NCBI RefSeq assembly: GCF_013155295.1
Contig: NZ_JABJXT010000001.1
Location: forward strand, 186,001 to 250,000
Length of the DNA: 64,000 nucleotides
Source: Pseudogemmobacter hezensis
Lineage (GTDB): Bacteria; Pseudomonadota; Alphaproteobacteria; Rhodobacterales; Rhodobacteraceae
Direction of reading: 5' to 3'
Shown in pieces: positions 19,107 through 28,465 of the stretch (position 1 is its first letter; each line of letters begins with the position of its first letter). The notes under the pieces are model-generated. The model saw only the letters and a list, made by a program, of their open reading frames with translations. It did not search any database and was not told where the DNA came from. The translations under genes and the position numbers were made by a program.

Positions 19107-19936
19107 TTCGTGCTTTTCGCCACCTGATCCTGGAATGTGTGCTCTGGCGCCGGGAAGGCCCGCGCCCGCACCTCGGCGGCATAGGCGGCGATGGCCTCAT
19201 CGGCGCTATGGCCCAGTTCGGCATAGCGTTTGACGAATTTCGGGCGGAAATCGGTGAAAAGCCCCAGCATATCATCGACCACCAGCACCTGGCCGTCGCA
19301 ATGCACCCCTGCGCCGATGCCGATGGTCGGGATCGAAAGCTGCTGGCTGATGCGGGCAGCCAGGTTTTCGGGCACTTTCTCCAGCACCACCGAATAGGCC
19401 CCGGCGGCCTCTACCGCCTGGGCATCGGCCACCACTTTCGCGGCCTCGGCCTCGCGGCCAACCACCTTATAGCCGCCCAGCGTGTTCACCGCTTGGGGCG
19501 TCAGGCCGATATGCGCCATGACAGGCACGCCACGCGCCGTCAGAAAGGCAATGGTTTCCGCCATTTGCGTGCCGCCTTCCAGTTTGACGGCGCTGGCCCC
19601 GGTCTCGGCCATCAACCGGCTTGCATTGCGGAAGGCCTGCGCGGGGCTTTCCTCATATGAGCCGAAGGGCATATCAACGACCACCTGCGCCTTTGAGGCC
19701 CCGCGCGTCACCGCCCGGCCATGCAGGATCATCATCTCAAGCGTTACGCCGATGGTCGAGGGCAGACCATGCAGCACCATGCCCAGGCTGTCGCCGACCA
19801 GGATCACATCGCAATGCGGATCAACCAGCCGGGCGATGGGCGTTGTATAGGCGGTCAGGGTGACGATCGGAGCCTTGCCCTTCATCGCCCTGATATCGGG
19901 CGGCAAGACAGGCCTGGCGGAGGAGGTTGCGCTCAT
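19103..19936 (-). CDS. panB: Ketopantoate hydroxymethyltransferase
   Basis: Adds a hydroxymethyl group from methylene-tetrahydrofolate to ketoisovalerate, first step of the pantothenate branch. 277 residues from the ATG at 19936. Motifs are [36 protein letters not shown] and VKLEGG, all standard for PanB. Longer in-frame starts up to 20047 add unrelated residues. First gene of panB-panC. Confidence 0.97.
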   Translation of the reverse strand: MSATSSARPVLPPDIRAMKGKAPIVTLTAYTTPIARLVDPHCDVILVGDSLGMVLHGLPSTIGVTLEMMILHGRAVTRGASKAQVVVDMPFGSYEESPAQAFRNASRLMAETGASAVKLEGGTQMAETIAFLTARGVPVMAHIGLTPQAVNTLGGYKVVGREAEAAKVVADAQAVEAAGAYSVVLEKVPENLAARISQQLSIPTIGIGAGVHCDGQVLVVDDMLGLFTDFRPKFVKRYAELGHSADEAIAAYAAEVRARAFPAPEHTFQDQVAKSTK

Positions 19937-20202
19937 TTTCGATGCGGTTCCCTGGCTTTCGTTAACAGATTGCGCGGCATAAGGGCATAGCGGTGCAACT
20001 TGTGCAAGAATTATGCGCTGCGATGCAGCAGGCTGCGCCTTTGGCACAGAAAGCGGCTGGCGCAGGGTGGAAAAGCCAGGCTTGACGGCAAGGCCCGGGC
20101 CAGCACCAATGGCAAGGGGGGCGTCTTTGCATCAAACGCCACACCTTTCGCCATCCAAACCCGGAAAGATCCGGTTAAAACAACACCCTTACGGAGCCAG
20201 CC

Positions 20203-20550
20203 ATGACCCATCCCCTGATCCAGCGCGTCACCCGCGACGGCGTCACCCCCGAGACCGAGCGCCCGGATCCGGCCAAAGTGCTGGCAGGCGATCCAGTTCA
20301 CACCACCTGGAGCCTTGAAGAACAGGACGGGCTTTACTCTGGCCTCTGGCAGGCGACCAAAGGCAAATGGACGGTCCATTACGAGGAATGGGAGTATGTC
20401 TATATCCACCAGGGTCACTCGATCCTGACCGATGCGGCAGGCGTCGAGACCCATCTGAAGGCAGGCGACAGTTTCATCATCCGCCCAGGCTATTCCGGCA
20501 CCTGGGAAGTGATTGAGACCACGCTGAAAGACTATGTGATCAAGACCTGA
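20203..20550 (+). CDS. Small cupin-domain protein
   Basis: 115 residues, a single cupin fold of the (S)-ureidoglycine aminohydrolase-like/DUF861 kind. The segment GLWQATKGKWTVHY is followed by WEYVYIHQGHSILTD and GDSFIIRPGYSGTWEV, the two cupin motifs in order. GGAG stands before the ATG at 20203. It is divergent from panB. Substrate unknown; proteins of this size often have no demonstrated enzyme activity. Confidence 0.85.
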   Translation: MTHPLIQRVTRDGVTPETERPDPAKVLAGDPVHTTWSLEEQDGLYSGLWQATKGKWTVHYEEWEYVYIHQGHSILTDAAGVETHLKAGDSFIIRPGYSGTWEVIETTLKDYVIKT

Positions 20551-20598
20551 TATCGCACGAACCGGCACATCCGCCGCCCGATCAGGCGCCCGGTCAAC

Positions 20599-20640
20599 GG
20601 GGCCAGATATGTGGGGCCAGATCAGCGGGCCAGATCAGTC
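20599..20640. repeat. 14-bp tandem repeat, three copies
   Basis: ggggccagatatgt (20599-20612), ggggccagatcagc (20613-20626), gggccagatcagtc (20627-20640), between the cupin gene and its terminator. Confidence 0.85.
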
Positions 20641-20648
20641 GCAAAAAA

Positions 20649-20672
20649 ACCGCGCCCGAAGGCGCGGTTTTA
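20649..20672. terminator. Bidirectional terminator between cupin and L,D-transpeptidase genes
   Basis: 8-bp stem accgcgcc / ggcgcggt with a cgaa tetraloop, flanked by aaaaaaa on the left and ttttatt on the right. Confidence 0.88.
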
Positions 20673-20707
20673 TTCATTGCAGCTTTCCCGCTTCTGGCGC
20701 GGGCCGA

Positions 20708-21604
20708 TCAGCCGGCGACAGCCTCGGGAACCGGGCAGTCCTCAGCCGCTACGCCCTGACGCTTGCACTGGCGCAGGCGTTTGGCATCGGCCTTTTCGGC
20801 GGCGATACGCGCCTTTTCCTCAGCCTTTTCTTTGGCGGCAGCAGCCTCGGCCTCGGCGGCGGCGATTGCTTCGAGATCGGCGGCTTTCTTGGCAATGTTT
20901 TCCGGCGTCTCGGGCACGGCGCGGCCCCAGGCGTCATCCATATAGGGGCCTTCGATCTCCAGGCTTTCAGCCAGGGTGCGCACCTTTACTTTGGTGCCGG
21001 TGCCGACGTTTTCATAAAGCTCCAGCACATCCTGGTTGAACAGGCGGATACAGCCAGCGCTGGTCGCCAGACCGACCGAGCCATTGTCGATCGTGCCGTG
21101 AATGCGGAACATCGTGTCGCGCCCGCCGCGATAAAGGTAAAGCGCGCGCGAGCCCAGCGGGTTTTCCAGCCCGCCCGGCAGGCCACCGGCATAGGCGGCG
21201 TAAAGGTCGGGGCGGGTGCGCACCATATTGGCGGTCGGCGTCCAGGAGGGCCACTCAGCCTTGCGGGCGATATAGCCATTGCCGCGGAACGAGGTGCCCT
21301 CGCGTCCGACCGCAATCGCATAGCGCCGGGCGCGACCATCTTCCTGAACGTGGTAAAGCTTGCGAGCATAGACATCGACGACAATCGTGCCGGGCGCATC
21401 TTTGCCGGTATATTCGACATCCGCGCGGCGATGATCCTCGATCAGATATTTCGGGGCAACGGCCGGGATGTGGAACTTGCCATCATCAACCGCCTCATAG
21501 CCCGGAACACCGGCCGGAGGGGCCTCGGCGGCGGGCGGGGCGGCACATGCTGCCAGGGCAGAGATGGCTAGCAACGAAAGGAAACGGGGAGCAGAAAAAA
21601 TCAC
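20708..21604 (-). CDS. L,D-transpeptidase (YkuD domain) lipoprotein
   Basis: Cell-wall cross-linking enzyme or anchor of the outer membrane. 298 residues from a GTG at 21604. The N-terminal signal ends in a lipobox LAAC with Cys20, so it is a lipoprotein. The YkuD domain (~72-220) holds His169 in RIHGT and the catalytic Cys185 in SAGCIRL, with the spacing of active L,D-transpeptidases. After ~225 comes a long charged Ala/Glu/Lys-rich helix, probably coiled, followed by two cysteines near the end (RQCKRQ, EDCPVP). Relatives include ErfK/YbiS. Stands alone. Confidence 0.9.
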   Translation of the reverse strand: MIFSAPRFLSLLAISALAACAAPPAAEAPPAGVPGYEAVDDGKFHIPAVAPKYLIEDHRRADVEYTGKDAPGTIVVDVYARKLYHVQEDGRARRYAIAVGREGTSFRGNGYIARKAEWPSWTPTANMVRTRPDLYAAYAGGLPGGLENPLGSRALYLYRGGRDTMFRIHGTIDNGSVGLATSAGCIRLFNQDVLELYENVGTGTKVKVRTLAESLEIEGPYMDDAWGRAVPETPENIAKKAADLEAIAAAEAEAAAAKEKAEEKARIAAEKADAKRLRQCKRQGVAAEDCPVPEAVAG

Positions 21605-22004
21605 GGCAGGATTCCCAACTGGCAGATAAGGACACGGGGCGACGACCCGGGGCGGCAACTCGCGGCAGCGACTTACGGTGGCGACTCAGGATGACGCTTG
21701 CCACCCATGATAGGCCACTTGCGCCATGCGAAACCCGTTGCGTCAAGGGTTTGCGCAAGGATCAGAGGCGGAATAGGGCGATTCCCTGACAAAGGTAATT
21801 GGCGATCCGGCAATCGGGCCGGGTTTCGCAGCGATTCCGGTAACGGATTGGTGATCCTGGCCCCGGGACAGCCGAGGCGCGTCAGCCCAGGCGCGGCAGC
21901 CCTGCGTCTGCCCCCGGCCCCATTCTCAGGCGCAGCAATCAGGCTGGTAGTCTTTGACGAATCCCGCAAACATGGTGCCAGTCATCCAGACCTTCGGGGG
22001 AACC

Positions 22005-23031
22005 ATGCGGCCAGGGCCACGCAATCTGATCACCGATGTCGGCGGGCTGCTGGTCGGGAATGCGGCTGACCACCGGCTGCGCTCTGGCGTGACGGTGCTG
22101 ACCGCCGAGCAGCCCTTCACCGCAGCCGTCCATGTAATGGGCGGCGCGCCGGGCAGCCGCGAGACCGATCTTCTGGCCCCCGACCGCCTGGTCCAGCAGG
22201 TGGATGCGCTGGTTTTGTCGGGCGGGTCTGCCTTTGGACTGGATGCCTGTTCGGGGGTGATGGCGGGGCTGCGCCAGCGCGGGCGCGGCTTTGCGGTTGG
22301 CGATCAGCGGGTGCCGATCGTGCCGGGGGCGATCCTGTTTGATCTGCTGAATGGCGGCGACAAGGGCTGGGTGACCTCGCCCTACCCCGAGCTTGGCCGC
22401 ATCGCGCTGGACAATGCCGGCCCCGATTTCGCGCTTGGCAGCGATGGGGCGGGCACGGGCGCGATGACGGGGGGGCTGAAAGGCGGGCTGGGCTCTGCCT
22501 CGGCGGTGCTGCCCTCGGGGATCACGGTCGGGGCGCTGGTCGCGGTCAATGCGCTTGGGGTGGCAACCGCCGGAGAGGGGCCGTGGTTCCTGGCAGCCCC
22601 CTTTTGAAGAAGGCGCCGAGTTTGGCGGGCTTGGCCCTGCACCCCGCCTGCCCCCGCCCGACGCCCCCCTGCCGCGCAAACGCCAGGGCGAGGCGACCAC
22701 TATCGCCATCGTCGCCACCGATGCCTGCCTGACCAAGGCCCAGGCGCATCGGGTGGCGGTTGCCGCCCATGACGGCATGGCGCGGGCAATCTGCCCCTCG
22801 CATACGCTGATCGACGGGGATCTGGTCTTTGCCGCGGCCACCGCCCAACGCCCGCTGCAAGATGAAATCACTGACCTGTTCCAGATCGGCCATGCCGCGG
22901 CAACCTGCCTCGCGCGGGCCATCGCGCGCGCAGTCTGGCACGCCAGGGCATTTCCGGGCGATCTGCAACAGTGCTGGGCGGCGCGATTTGGCCCGGATGC
23001 TGCGCCCCCGGATCATCGCACCCGCGACTGA
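22005..23031 (+). pseudogene. P1-family (S58/DmpA-like) peptidase, interrupted by a +1 frameshift
   Basis: The N-terminal ~200 codons start at ATG 22005 (RPGPRNLITDVGGLLVGNA), continue through LSGGSAFGLDA and TVGALVAVNALG (nucleophile region), then stop at TGA 22605-22607. The C-terminal part continues in the next frame with PFEEGAEFGGLG and AIVATDACLTKAQAHRVAVAAHDGMARAI, which is the rest of the same family, to 23031. The shift lies in the run ccccctttt (22597-22605); one base fewer restores PFEEG. It may be a true mutation, a sequencing error, or ribosomal +1 slippage at TTT-TGA. Apart from this the gene shows no decay. Confidence 0.85.
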
Positions 23032-23063
23032 GCCCCTGGCGCTGTGGCTGGCAAGAAACACTG

Positions 23064-23110
23064 AGCAAGTGAGGCCGGGCAAGTGACGCTGGGCAAGCAA
23101 CGCTGGGCAC
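23064..23110. repeat. 14-bp tandem repeat, 3.3 copies
   Basis: agcaagtgaggccg, ggcaagtgacgctg, ggcaagcaacgctg and a partial ggcac, between the P1 peptidase and moaE. Confidence 0.85.
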
Positions 23111-23132
23111 CGAAAGCCGGATCATCTTTCGA

Positions 23133-23606
23133 TCAGGGCAGATCAGACCAACGGTGCAATGCGGCCTCATCTTCAGCCTTTGCCGAAACCCATTCAGAGC
23201 CACCCGCGCTGAAGGCCTTTTTCCAGAAAGGGGCCCGGGATTTCAGGTAATCCATCAGAAAATCGGCAGAGGCAAAGGCCCCGGCACGATGCTTTGCGGC
23301 TGTGGCCACCATCATAATCGTCTCGCCAGGCAATAACCGGCCATAGCGATGAATGACCAGCGCGCCCGCCAGTTGCCAGCGCCCGATCGCCTGCTCTGCG
23401 ATGGCGGAAATCGCGGGGCCAGTCATTGCGGCATAATGCTCGATCTCGAGGGCGGTCAGCGTCGCGCCCTCATCGCGCACGATTCCGGTGAAGCTGACCA
23501 CAGCACCAACGCCCGGATGAGCCGCCTGAAACGCATTCAGCGTCGCACCTGGGTCAAATGCGGCCTGCTGGATCTGCAATGTCAGTCTGCTATCTGCAGC
23601 GAACAT
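23133..23606 (-). CDS. moaE: Molybdopterin synthase catalytic subunit MoaE
   Basis: Large subunit of molybdopterin synthase; inserts the dithiolene sulfurs into cyclic pyranopterin, using MoaD thiocarboxylate. 157 residues. Family signatures are GAVVSFTGIVRDEG (~33-46), LEIEHYAAM, IHRYGRLLPGE and the catalytic lysine region PFWKKAF with AKHRAGAF before it. It lies 3 nt after the moaD stop on the same strand. Confidence 0.95.
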   Translation of the reverse strand: MFAADSRLTLQIQQAAFDPGATLNAFQAAHPGVGAVVSFTGIVRDEGATLTALEIEHYAAMTGPAISAIAEQAIGRWQLAGALVIHRYGRLLPGETIMMVATAAKHRAGAFASADFLMDYLKSRAPFWKKAFSAGGSEWVSAKAEDEAALHRWSDLP

Positions 23607-23609
23607 CCC

Positions 23610-23858
23610 TTACCCCCCGGTCATGGGCGGGAAAAAAGCCACCTCTCGCACGCCGGAAAGGGGTGAGGTGAATTCGGCCAACTCCTGGTCGAGGGCAACG
23701 CGCAGGCTGCCAGGATCCGCAAAGGCCAGCGCATAGACATCATCACGGCTGCTCAGTTCCTGGATCAGTTGCATCACCGTTTGCGCCGAAGTCTCGACCC
23801 TTTCGCCTGGCAGGCCGATTTTCTCGCGCAGCCATGCAAAATAGAGGATTTCAATCAT
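23610..23858 (-). CDS. moaD: Molybdopterin synthase sulfur carrier MoaD
   Basis: Ubiquitin-like protein of 82 residues that carries sulfur as a C-terminal thiocarboxylate to MoaE. It begins MIEILYFAWLREKIG and ends in the essential Gly-Gly (FFPPMTGG). An ATG two codons upstream (23864) is also possible. Either start overlaps the end of pgsA, so translation is likely coupled. Confidence 0.95.
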   Translation of the reverse strand: MIEILYFAWLREKIGLPGERVETSAQTVMQLIQELSSRDDVYALAFADPGSLRVALDQELAEFTSPLSGVREVAFFPPMTGG

Positions 23859-24525
23859 GGTCATCGCGCAGATACGGCCTTGATTTTGCGAAATATTCCC
23901 ATCCGGTGATAGCCGTCAGAATCGCCGCAACCCAAATCAGCACCAGACCGATGGAATTGGCGTAAGAGGCACAGTTCTGCGTTACACAGGCCCGGATCGG
24001 ATCCGCCGTTCCCGCGCTGACCGCATCAACGTATTCGTTAACCGTCATGCCCTGCGCTGCAATCCCATTGACGTAATCAAGCCCCGTTCCAAGGAAAAGC
24101 GCGGCAATCGCCACCATCTGGGCTGTGGTTTTCCATTTCGCCAGCTTCGTGACTTTGAGACTGCCAGCTTTCGCGCCGATGAACTCGCGCAGGCCTGAAA
24201 CAAACACCTCACGGAACAGGATAACAGTGGCCGGCAGAATCAACCAGGGGTTCATGCCGTTATAGCCGGTCAGCACCATGATCGCGATGACGACCATCGC
24301 CTTGTCGGCGATCGGATCCAGCATGGCCCCGAATTTCGATTCCTGCTTCCACAGACGCGCCAGATATCCGTCAAAATAGTCGGTAATCGCCGCGCCAACG
24401 AACAATGCAAGCGCAAGCCAGTCTGCCCATGGACGATGAAAATAGAGAAACAGCACCGCAACACCCGGCGCGGCCAGCAAACGCAGAAAGGTAAGGGTGT
24501 TCGGGATCGTCCAACGCATAGGCAT
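23851..24525 (-). CDS. pgsA: CDP-diacylglycerol-glycerol-3-phosphate 3-phosphatidyltransferase
   Basis: Makes phosphatidylglycerophosphate, precursor of phosphatidylglycerol and cardiolipin, in the inner membrane. 224 residues from the ATG at 24525; a second ATG two codons on is equally possible. The CDP-alcohol phosphotransferase signature is complete: DYFDGYLARLW then GAMLDPIADK, giving the DxxDGxxAR...GxxxDxxxD pattern. Compared with E. coli the protein has an insert of ~30 residues with two cysteines (ACVTQNCASYAN) before the last membrane segment. It leads the pgsA-moaD-moaE group. Confidence 0.95.
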   Translation of the reverse strand: MPMRWTIPNTLTFLRLLAAPGVAVLFLYFHRPWADWLALALFVGAAITDYFDGYLARLWKQESKFGAMLDPIADKAMVVIAIMVLTGYNGMNPWLILPATVILFREVFVSGLREFIGAKAGSLKVTKLAKWKTTAQMVAIAALFLGTGLDYVNGIAAQGMTVNEYVDAVSAGTADPIRACVTQNCASYANSIGLVLIWVAAILTAITGWEYFAKSRPYLRDDHD

Positions 24526-24878
24526 ATTGCTACCCGACGCAGGCGACTGAGGAAAGGGGGGATGGGCCTGCTTGCCCGGGAACATCTGTCAGCGACCTTT
24601 ATACATCAGAGTATCCGAGCCTGGTCGCCTGCATTAAGCTTCGCGGCGGTCACTTGCGGGTGCGCTCATGGCAGGCAGCGTTGCTGCGGTTCAGTCAATT
24701 GCCCCCGGTGGAAGGTTCTCTGATCGCCCCAACCTGGGATGATCGTCGGGAGTAAAGGCCTGTTAAGGATCAGGTTCGGTGCAAATGTACTGCCATCGCC
24801 GGAAACCCATCTCGCTTTCGGGATCAGGAGGACAATCCATCTGACCTGCGCGCCGGGATATATGCGTCTGTCCCTGCA
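24526..24878. other. Intergenic region without recognisable gene
   Basis: 353 bp between pgsA and the PAS-domain gene, both on the minus strand. Only short open frames without ribosome-binding sites are seen. It should hold the pgsA promoter. I found no clear hairpin terminator or repeat. Confidence 0.6.
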
Positions 24879-26156
24879 TTAACAGGCAGCGACCGCGGCT
24901 GACCGCTCGGGCACCCGCAGCAGTGCAAGAGCATGATCAATTGCAGCCGAACGATCCATCAGTGTTTTCAGGCTTTCCGACACTGCAGCCTGAACCTCGT
25001 CGATTCGGTCGATCGTAGCCGTCAGCGCTGCCTGGCTATCCGAGGATTTACGGCTTTCGACCCGCGCCAGGATCCGAATCGTATCGAGACCAAGAATCAT
25101 TCGCCGCAGATCCATGCTCGCCTCATTCAACAAAGCCGCCAGCTTGCCCGCTTCTTTCAACGAGGTAAGCGCCGTTTCCCCGGAATCACGGATAACACCT
25201 TCCAGAACTTTCCCCTCAACGCGGCGCTCATCGAATCCCGTCCCATCACCACCGTTCCGCTCAAGCCGGTCAGTCTGATTGTAAGCCTCAACAAGTTCCG
25301 ACTGCAGCCGCGAAGTTCCGGCGAGGATCAGGCTGCGCCGCACCGCGGTCGCCATCTGTCCACAGATATTGCCTTTCCCCGAAACAAATTCGGCCAGCCT
25401 TCGGGCAATTTCTTCTGAAGCGTTTTTATAGTTGACGGAAATCTGGCTGATCGGTCCCCCCTGCGGTTCTAATCTGGCTGCGACCAGACGCATGTTGACC
25501 GGCAGCAGAACGAGATCTGAAAACTGAGAAACCAGCCGGGCCTGCTCGGTCAGGGTCTCAACCAGCAGCGTCAACAGAGATGAAAGCGCCTCTGCACTGC
25601 GGTCAATCGGCCGCCTCAGTTGTCGGTCGCGCGAGCTGATTTCTGTCGCAAGAGCCTGAGCAGCAAAGGCATCATAGCTGGCGAACCCCAACTCATTAAG
25701 GCGCTCAAGCAGTATCCCGGCAGATGCCTCGGCTGTAAGGCCCTCATGGTGCTCACGCTGGCGCAGACTGGCATATTCTGCGCGAATGCGGTCAAACATC
25801 GGGCTGGATGGGCGCAGGCGCACTGAAAAATAGCCACCTTCGCACGGCATTGCCGCCGCCAGAACCCAGTAATAGCTGCCATCGGCCTTACGATTTTTCA
25901 CATAACCAACTGCCGGCTCGCCCGCTTTCAGCATCTGCCAGAAAAGCCAGAAGAAACCCTTTGGCATATCCGGGTGACGGATCACCCGATGCGGAGCCCC
26001 GATCAGGTCCTGCCAGGGAATCCCCGTCATCCGGTGAAACACCGAATTGCCAGAACGGATCAGCCCGCGCTGACAGGTGCGGGAATAGATCAGCTCGGCA
26101 AAGGAAAACTCGGCTTCGCAATTTTCGGCCTGCTCAGAAAACCTGGTCACATCCAC
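24879..26156 (-). CDS. Aer-type PAS domain protein with helical C-terminus
   Basis: 425 residues. The N-terminal ~30-125 is a PAS domain of the Aer type: FHRMTGIPWQDLIGAPHRVIRHPDMPKGFFWLFW, then GYVKNRKADGSYYWVLA. In such proteins this domain binds FAD and senses redox or oxygen. The rest (~130-425) is helical and could form long coiled coils, but I see no transmembrane segment and no canonical methyl-accepting signalling tip (EGIARTEEQA-like). It is therefore probably a soluble sensor rather than a full chemoreceptor. GTG at 26156 is a weak start; GTG at 26150 is an alternative. Located between pgsA and uvrC. Confidence 0.75.
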   Translation of the reverse strand: MDVTRFSEQAENCEAEFSFAELIYSRTCQRGLIRSGNSVFHRMTGIPWQDLIGAPHRVIRHPDMPKGFFWLFWQMLKAGEPAVGYVKNRKADGSYYWVLAAAMPCEGGYFSVRLRPSSPMFDRIRAEYASLRQREHHEGLTAEASAGILLERLNELGFASYDAFAAQALATEISSRDRQLRRPIDRSAEALSSLLTLLVETLTEQARLVSQFSDLVLLPVNMRLVAARLEPQGGPISQISVNYKNASEEIARRLAEFVSGKGNICGQMATAVRRSLILAGTSRLQSELVEAYNQTDRLERNGGDGTGFDERRVEGKVLEGVIRDSGETALTSLKEAGKLAALLNEASMDLRRMILGLDTIRILARVESRKSSDSQAALTATIDRIDEVQAAVSESLKTLMDRSAAIDHALALLRVPERSAAVAAC

Positions 26157-26247
26157 ACCTGTCGCTCAGAATCATCCTATTCTGCGCATCAGAGGTAAAA
26201 AAACCGTTCCCATTCCCCCGCAAATTCGAACGATCGACGATCCTTTT

Positions 26248-28149
26248 TCAGTCGCGATGAAAGAAATTGTAAACCGTTTCCGCGATAGAATCAGAGATGC
26301 CCTCAACCGCCATCAGGTCAGGCAACGCCGCCCTGCTGACCGCCCTGGCAGAACCAAAATGCGACAACAGTGCCCTTTTTCGGGCAGCACCGATCCCTGG
26401 AACCTCGTCCAAAGGAGTAGCGCCTACAGTTTTTGCCCGTTTCGCCCGATGCGCCCCATTGGCCCAGCGATGCGCCTCATCGCGCAGACGCTGGATAAAA
26501 TAGAGCACCGGATCGTTGCGCTGCAGCGCAAAAGGCCGGGCGCCCTTGCGGTGGAATTCTTCTTTGCCGTGATCGCGGTCGATCCCTTTTGCGACCCCGA
26601 TCACCTGCATATCTTCGATACCCAAATCGGCGAGGATCTCTTCCACCGCCGAAACCTGGCCCGCACCGCCGTCAATCAGCAGCAGATCCGGCCAGTTTTC
26701 GGTCTGCCGCTCCGGATCCTCACGTACCAGCCGTTCAAAGCGGCGGGTCATTACTTCGCGCATCATACCAAAGTCATCACCAGCCGCGCCCGCTTCGCCC
26801 TTGATATTAAATTTACGATATTGCGATTTCATAAAGCCATCCGGCCCTGCAACCACCATGCCACCAACCGGATGCGCGCCCTGAATATGCGCGTTGTCGT
26901 AAATCTCGATCCGCTCAGGCGGGCCATCCAGGCCAAAGGCTTCGGCCAGGCCATCCAGCAGACGCCGCTGCGTCGCCGATTCAGACATCCGCCGCGCCAG
27001 GCTTTCGCGGGCATTGCGGGCCGCATTCTCGACCAGTTCGGCCTTTTCGCCGCGCAAAGGCTGGGCAAGCTCGACCTTGCGCCCTGCCCTTTCGGCCAGG
27101 GCAGCCGCGACCAGATCGGGATTTTCCAGCGGATGCGAAATCAGAACCAGACGGGGGGGCTCTTTATTGTCGTAAAACTGCGTCAGAAACGCCTCGAGGA
27201 TTTCCGGCTCTTCGGCCCCGGATCCGGTTCTGGGATAGAAATCCTGATTGCCCCAGGACTGATGCGCCCGGATGAAAAACACCTGCACGCAGGCCTGACC
27301 ATGTTCCAGATGCAGCGCCACGATATCCGCCTCGGCGACGCTGCGCGGATTGATCCCCTGCGCCGATTGCACTGCTGTCAGCGCCTGGATCCGGTCCCGC
27401 AACGCGGCCGCGCGTTCAAACTCCAGCTCATCCGAGGCTTTTTGCATCTGCGCCGCCAGCTCACTCTGGATCGAAGAGCTTTTGCCCGACAGGAAGCGTT
27501 CGGCATCTTTGACCAGAAGATCGTAATCACCCTCGCTGACACGCCCCACACAGGGCGCGGCGCAGCGTTTGATCTGGAATTGCAGACAGGGCCGCGTGCG
27601 GCTGGCAAAAACCGAATCCGTGCAGTTGCGCAGCAAAAACACTTTTTGCAGCTGGTTCAACGTCCGGTTCACCGCCCCCGCACTGGCAAAGGGGCCGAAA
27701 TAGCTTCCCTTTTCCTTACGCGCCCCCCGGTGTTTCTTCAGCTGCGGGAAATCATGGCCGCCCCCGATCAGAATATAGGGGAAGGATTTGTCGTCCCGCA
27801 TCAACACATTATAGCGCGGCTTCAGCTGCTTGATCAGATTCTGTTCCAGCAACAGCGCCTCAACCTCGGTGCGCGTGGTCAGGAACATCATCGAGGCGGT
27901 CTCAGAGATCATCCGCTGGATACGGTTCGAGTTGCCCGTCGGTCGGGTATAGTTCGAGACCCGCGCCTTCAGATTGCGCGCTTTACCGACATAAAGCACC
28001 TCGGAAGCCGCATTCAGCATGCGGTAGACGCCAGGGCTGCCGTCCAGCAGACGCAGATAGTCCTGGATCACCTCATAGCCGCTGCGCGTCTTTGCGCGCG
28101 GCACATCCGCCGGCGAAACACTGCCTTCGTCTTTCATTTCCGCTGTCAT
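26248..28149 (-). CDS. uvrC: Excinuclease ABC subunit C
   Basis: Makes the two incisions in nucleotide excision repair after UvrAB loads on damage. 633 residues. Domains in order: GIY-YIG nuclease (~38-115, [21 protein letters not shown]), Cys-containing segment [13 protein letters not shown] (~190), UVR motif ([15 protein letters not shown], ~240), RNase H-like nuclease ([11 protein letters not shown] onward, ~410-560), and C-terminal helix-hairpin-helix pair ([19 protein letters not shown], ~580-620). Start ATG 28149 is preferred to an upstream GTG. The uvrC/pgsA neighbourhood recalls E. coli. Confidence 0.97.
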   Translation of the reverse strand: MTAEMKDEGSVSPADVPRAKTRSGYEVIQDYLRLLDGSPGVYRMLNAASEVLYVGKARNLKARVSNYTRPTGNSNRIQRMISETASMMFLTTRTEVEALLLEQNLIKQLKPRYNVLMRDDKSFPYILIGGGHDFPQLKKHRGARKEKGSYFGPFASAGAVNRTLNQLQKVFLLRNCTDSVFASRTRPCLQFQIKRCAAPCVGRVSEGDYDLLVKDAERFLSGKSSSIQSELAAQMQKASDELEFERAAALRDRIQALTAVQSAQGINPRSVAEADIVALHLEHGQACVQVFFIRAHQSWGNQDFYPRTGSGAEEPEILEAFLTQFYDNKEPPRLVLISHPLENPDLVAAALAERAGRKVELAQPLRGEKAELVENAARNARESLARRMSESATQRRLLDGLAEAFGLDGPPERIEIYDNAHIQGAHPVGGMVVAGPDGFMKSQYRKFNIKGEAGAAGDDFGMMREVMTRRFERLVREDPERQTENWPDLLLIDGGAGQVSAVEEILADLGIEDMQVIGVAKGIDRDHGKEEFHRKGARPFALQRNDPVLYFIQRLRDEAHRWANGAHRAKRAKTVGATPLDEVPGIGAARKRALLSHFGSARAVSRAALPDLMAVEGISDSIAETVYNFFHRD

Positions 28150-28465
28150 GACCACATCACCAGGCGCGAAAGATCAATCTCAGAGCCGTCGATTCTGCTG
28201 CCGTCGCTGCAACGAAGCAAGGGCCGGGGCAAGAGCGATTTCGTCCACCATTTCTGTGGATAACTCTGCGGAGAAACTTTCGAAAGCGCGATTTTTCCCT
28301 TGTTTTCTGCCAGCCTCACGTGTTTGCCTAAAATTTGGGCAAATTCACAAGGCCTTGATAAAAAACAAAAGATTTTAATCCCGCCGACAAGTTGTTGAGA
28401 AATCAGGCCTTTTCGTAACAGCCGCGTGAACGGAATGCCGAAAGTGGACAAGTTAACGCCTCCTC
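28150..28465. other. AT-rich intergenic region with a perfect DnaA-box match
   Basis: 316 bp upstream of uvrC and downstream of the SDR gene, clearly richer in A/T than the neighbours. tgtggataa at 28256-28264 is the complement of the ttatccaca consensus. Degenerate relatives are tcgtccacc (28241) and aagtggacaa (28442). An AT-rich stretch (ttgataaaaaacaaaag) lies at ~28355-28372. It presumably carries the uvrC promoter. A role in replication initiation or DnaA titration is only a possibility. Confidence 0.4.

Noticed and set aside
22549-23031. The C-terminal part of the P1 peptidase as a separate gene
   Set aside because: It continues the family sequence of the upstream part exactly at the frameshift and has no ribosome-binding site of its own.
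24879-26156. Full methyl-accepting chemoreceptor
   Set aside because: The PAS domain is Aer-like, but no membrane segment or conserved signalling tip is visible.
26257-28263. A 668-codon open frame on the strand opposite uvrC
   Set aside because: It mirrors uvrC codon structure in a GC-rich genome; the product shows no domain, whereas uvrC is complete with all motifs.
28150-28465. Chromosomal replication origin
   Set aside because: Only one exact DnaA box and no typical origin genes nearby; kept as a weak regulatory observation instead.
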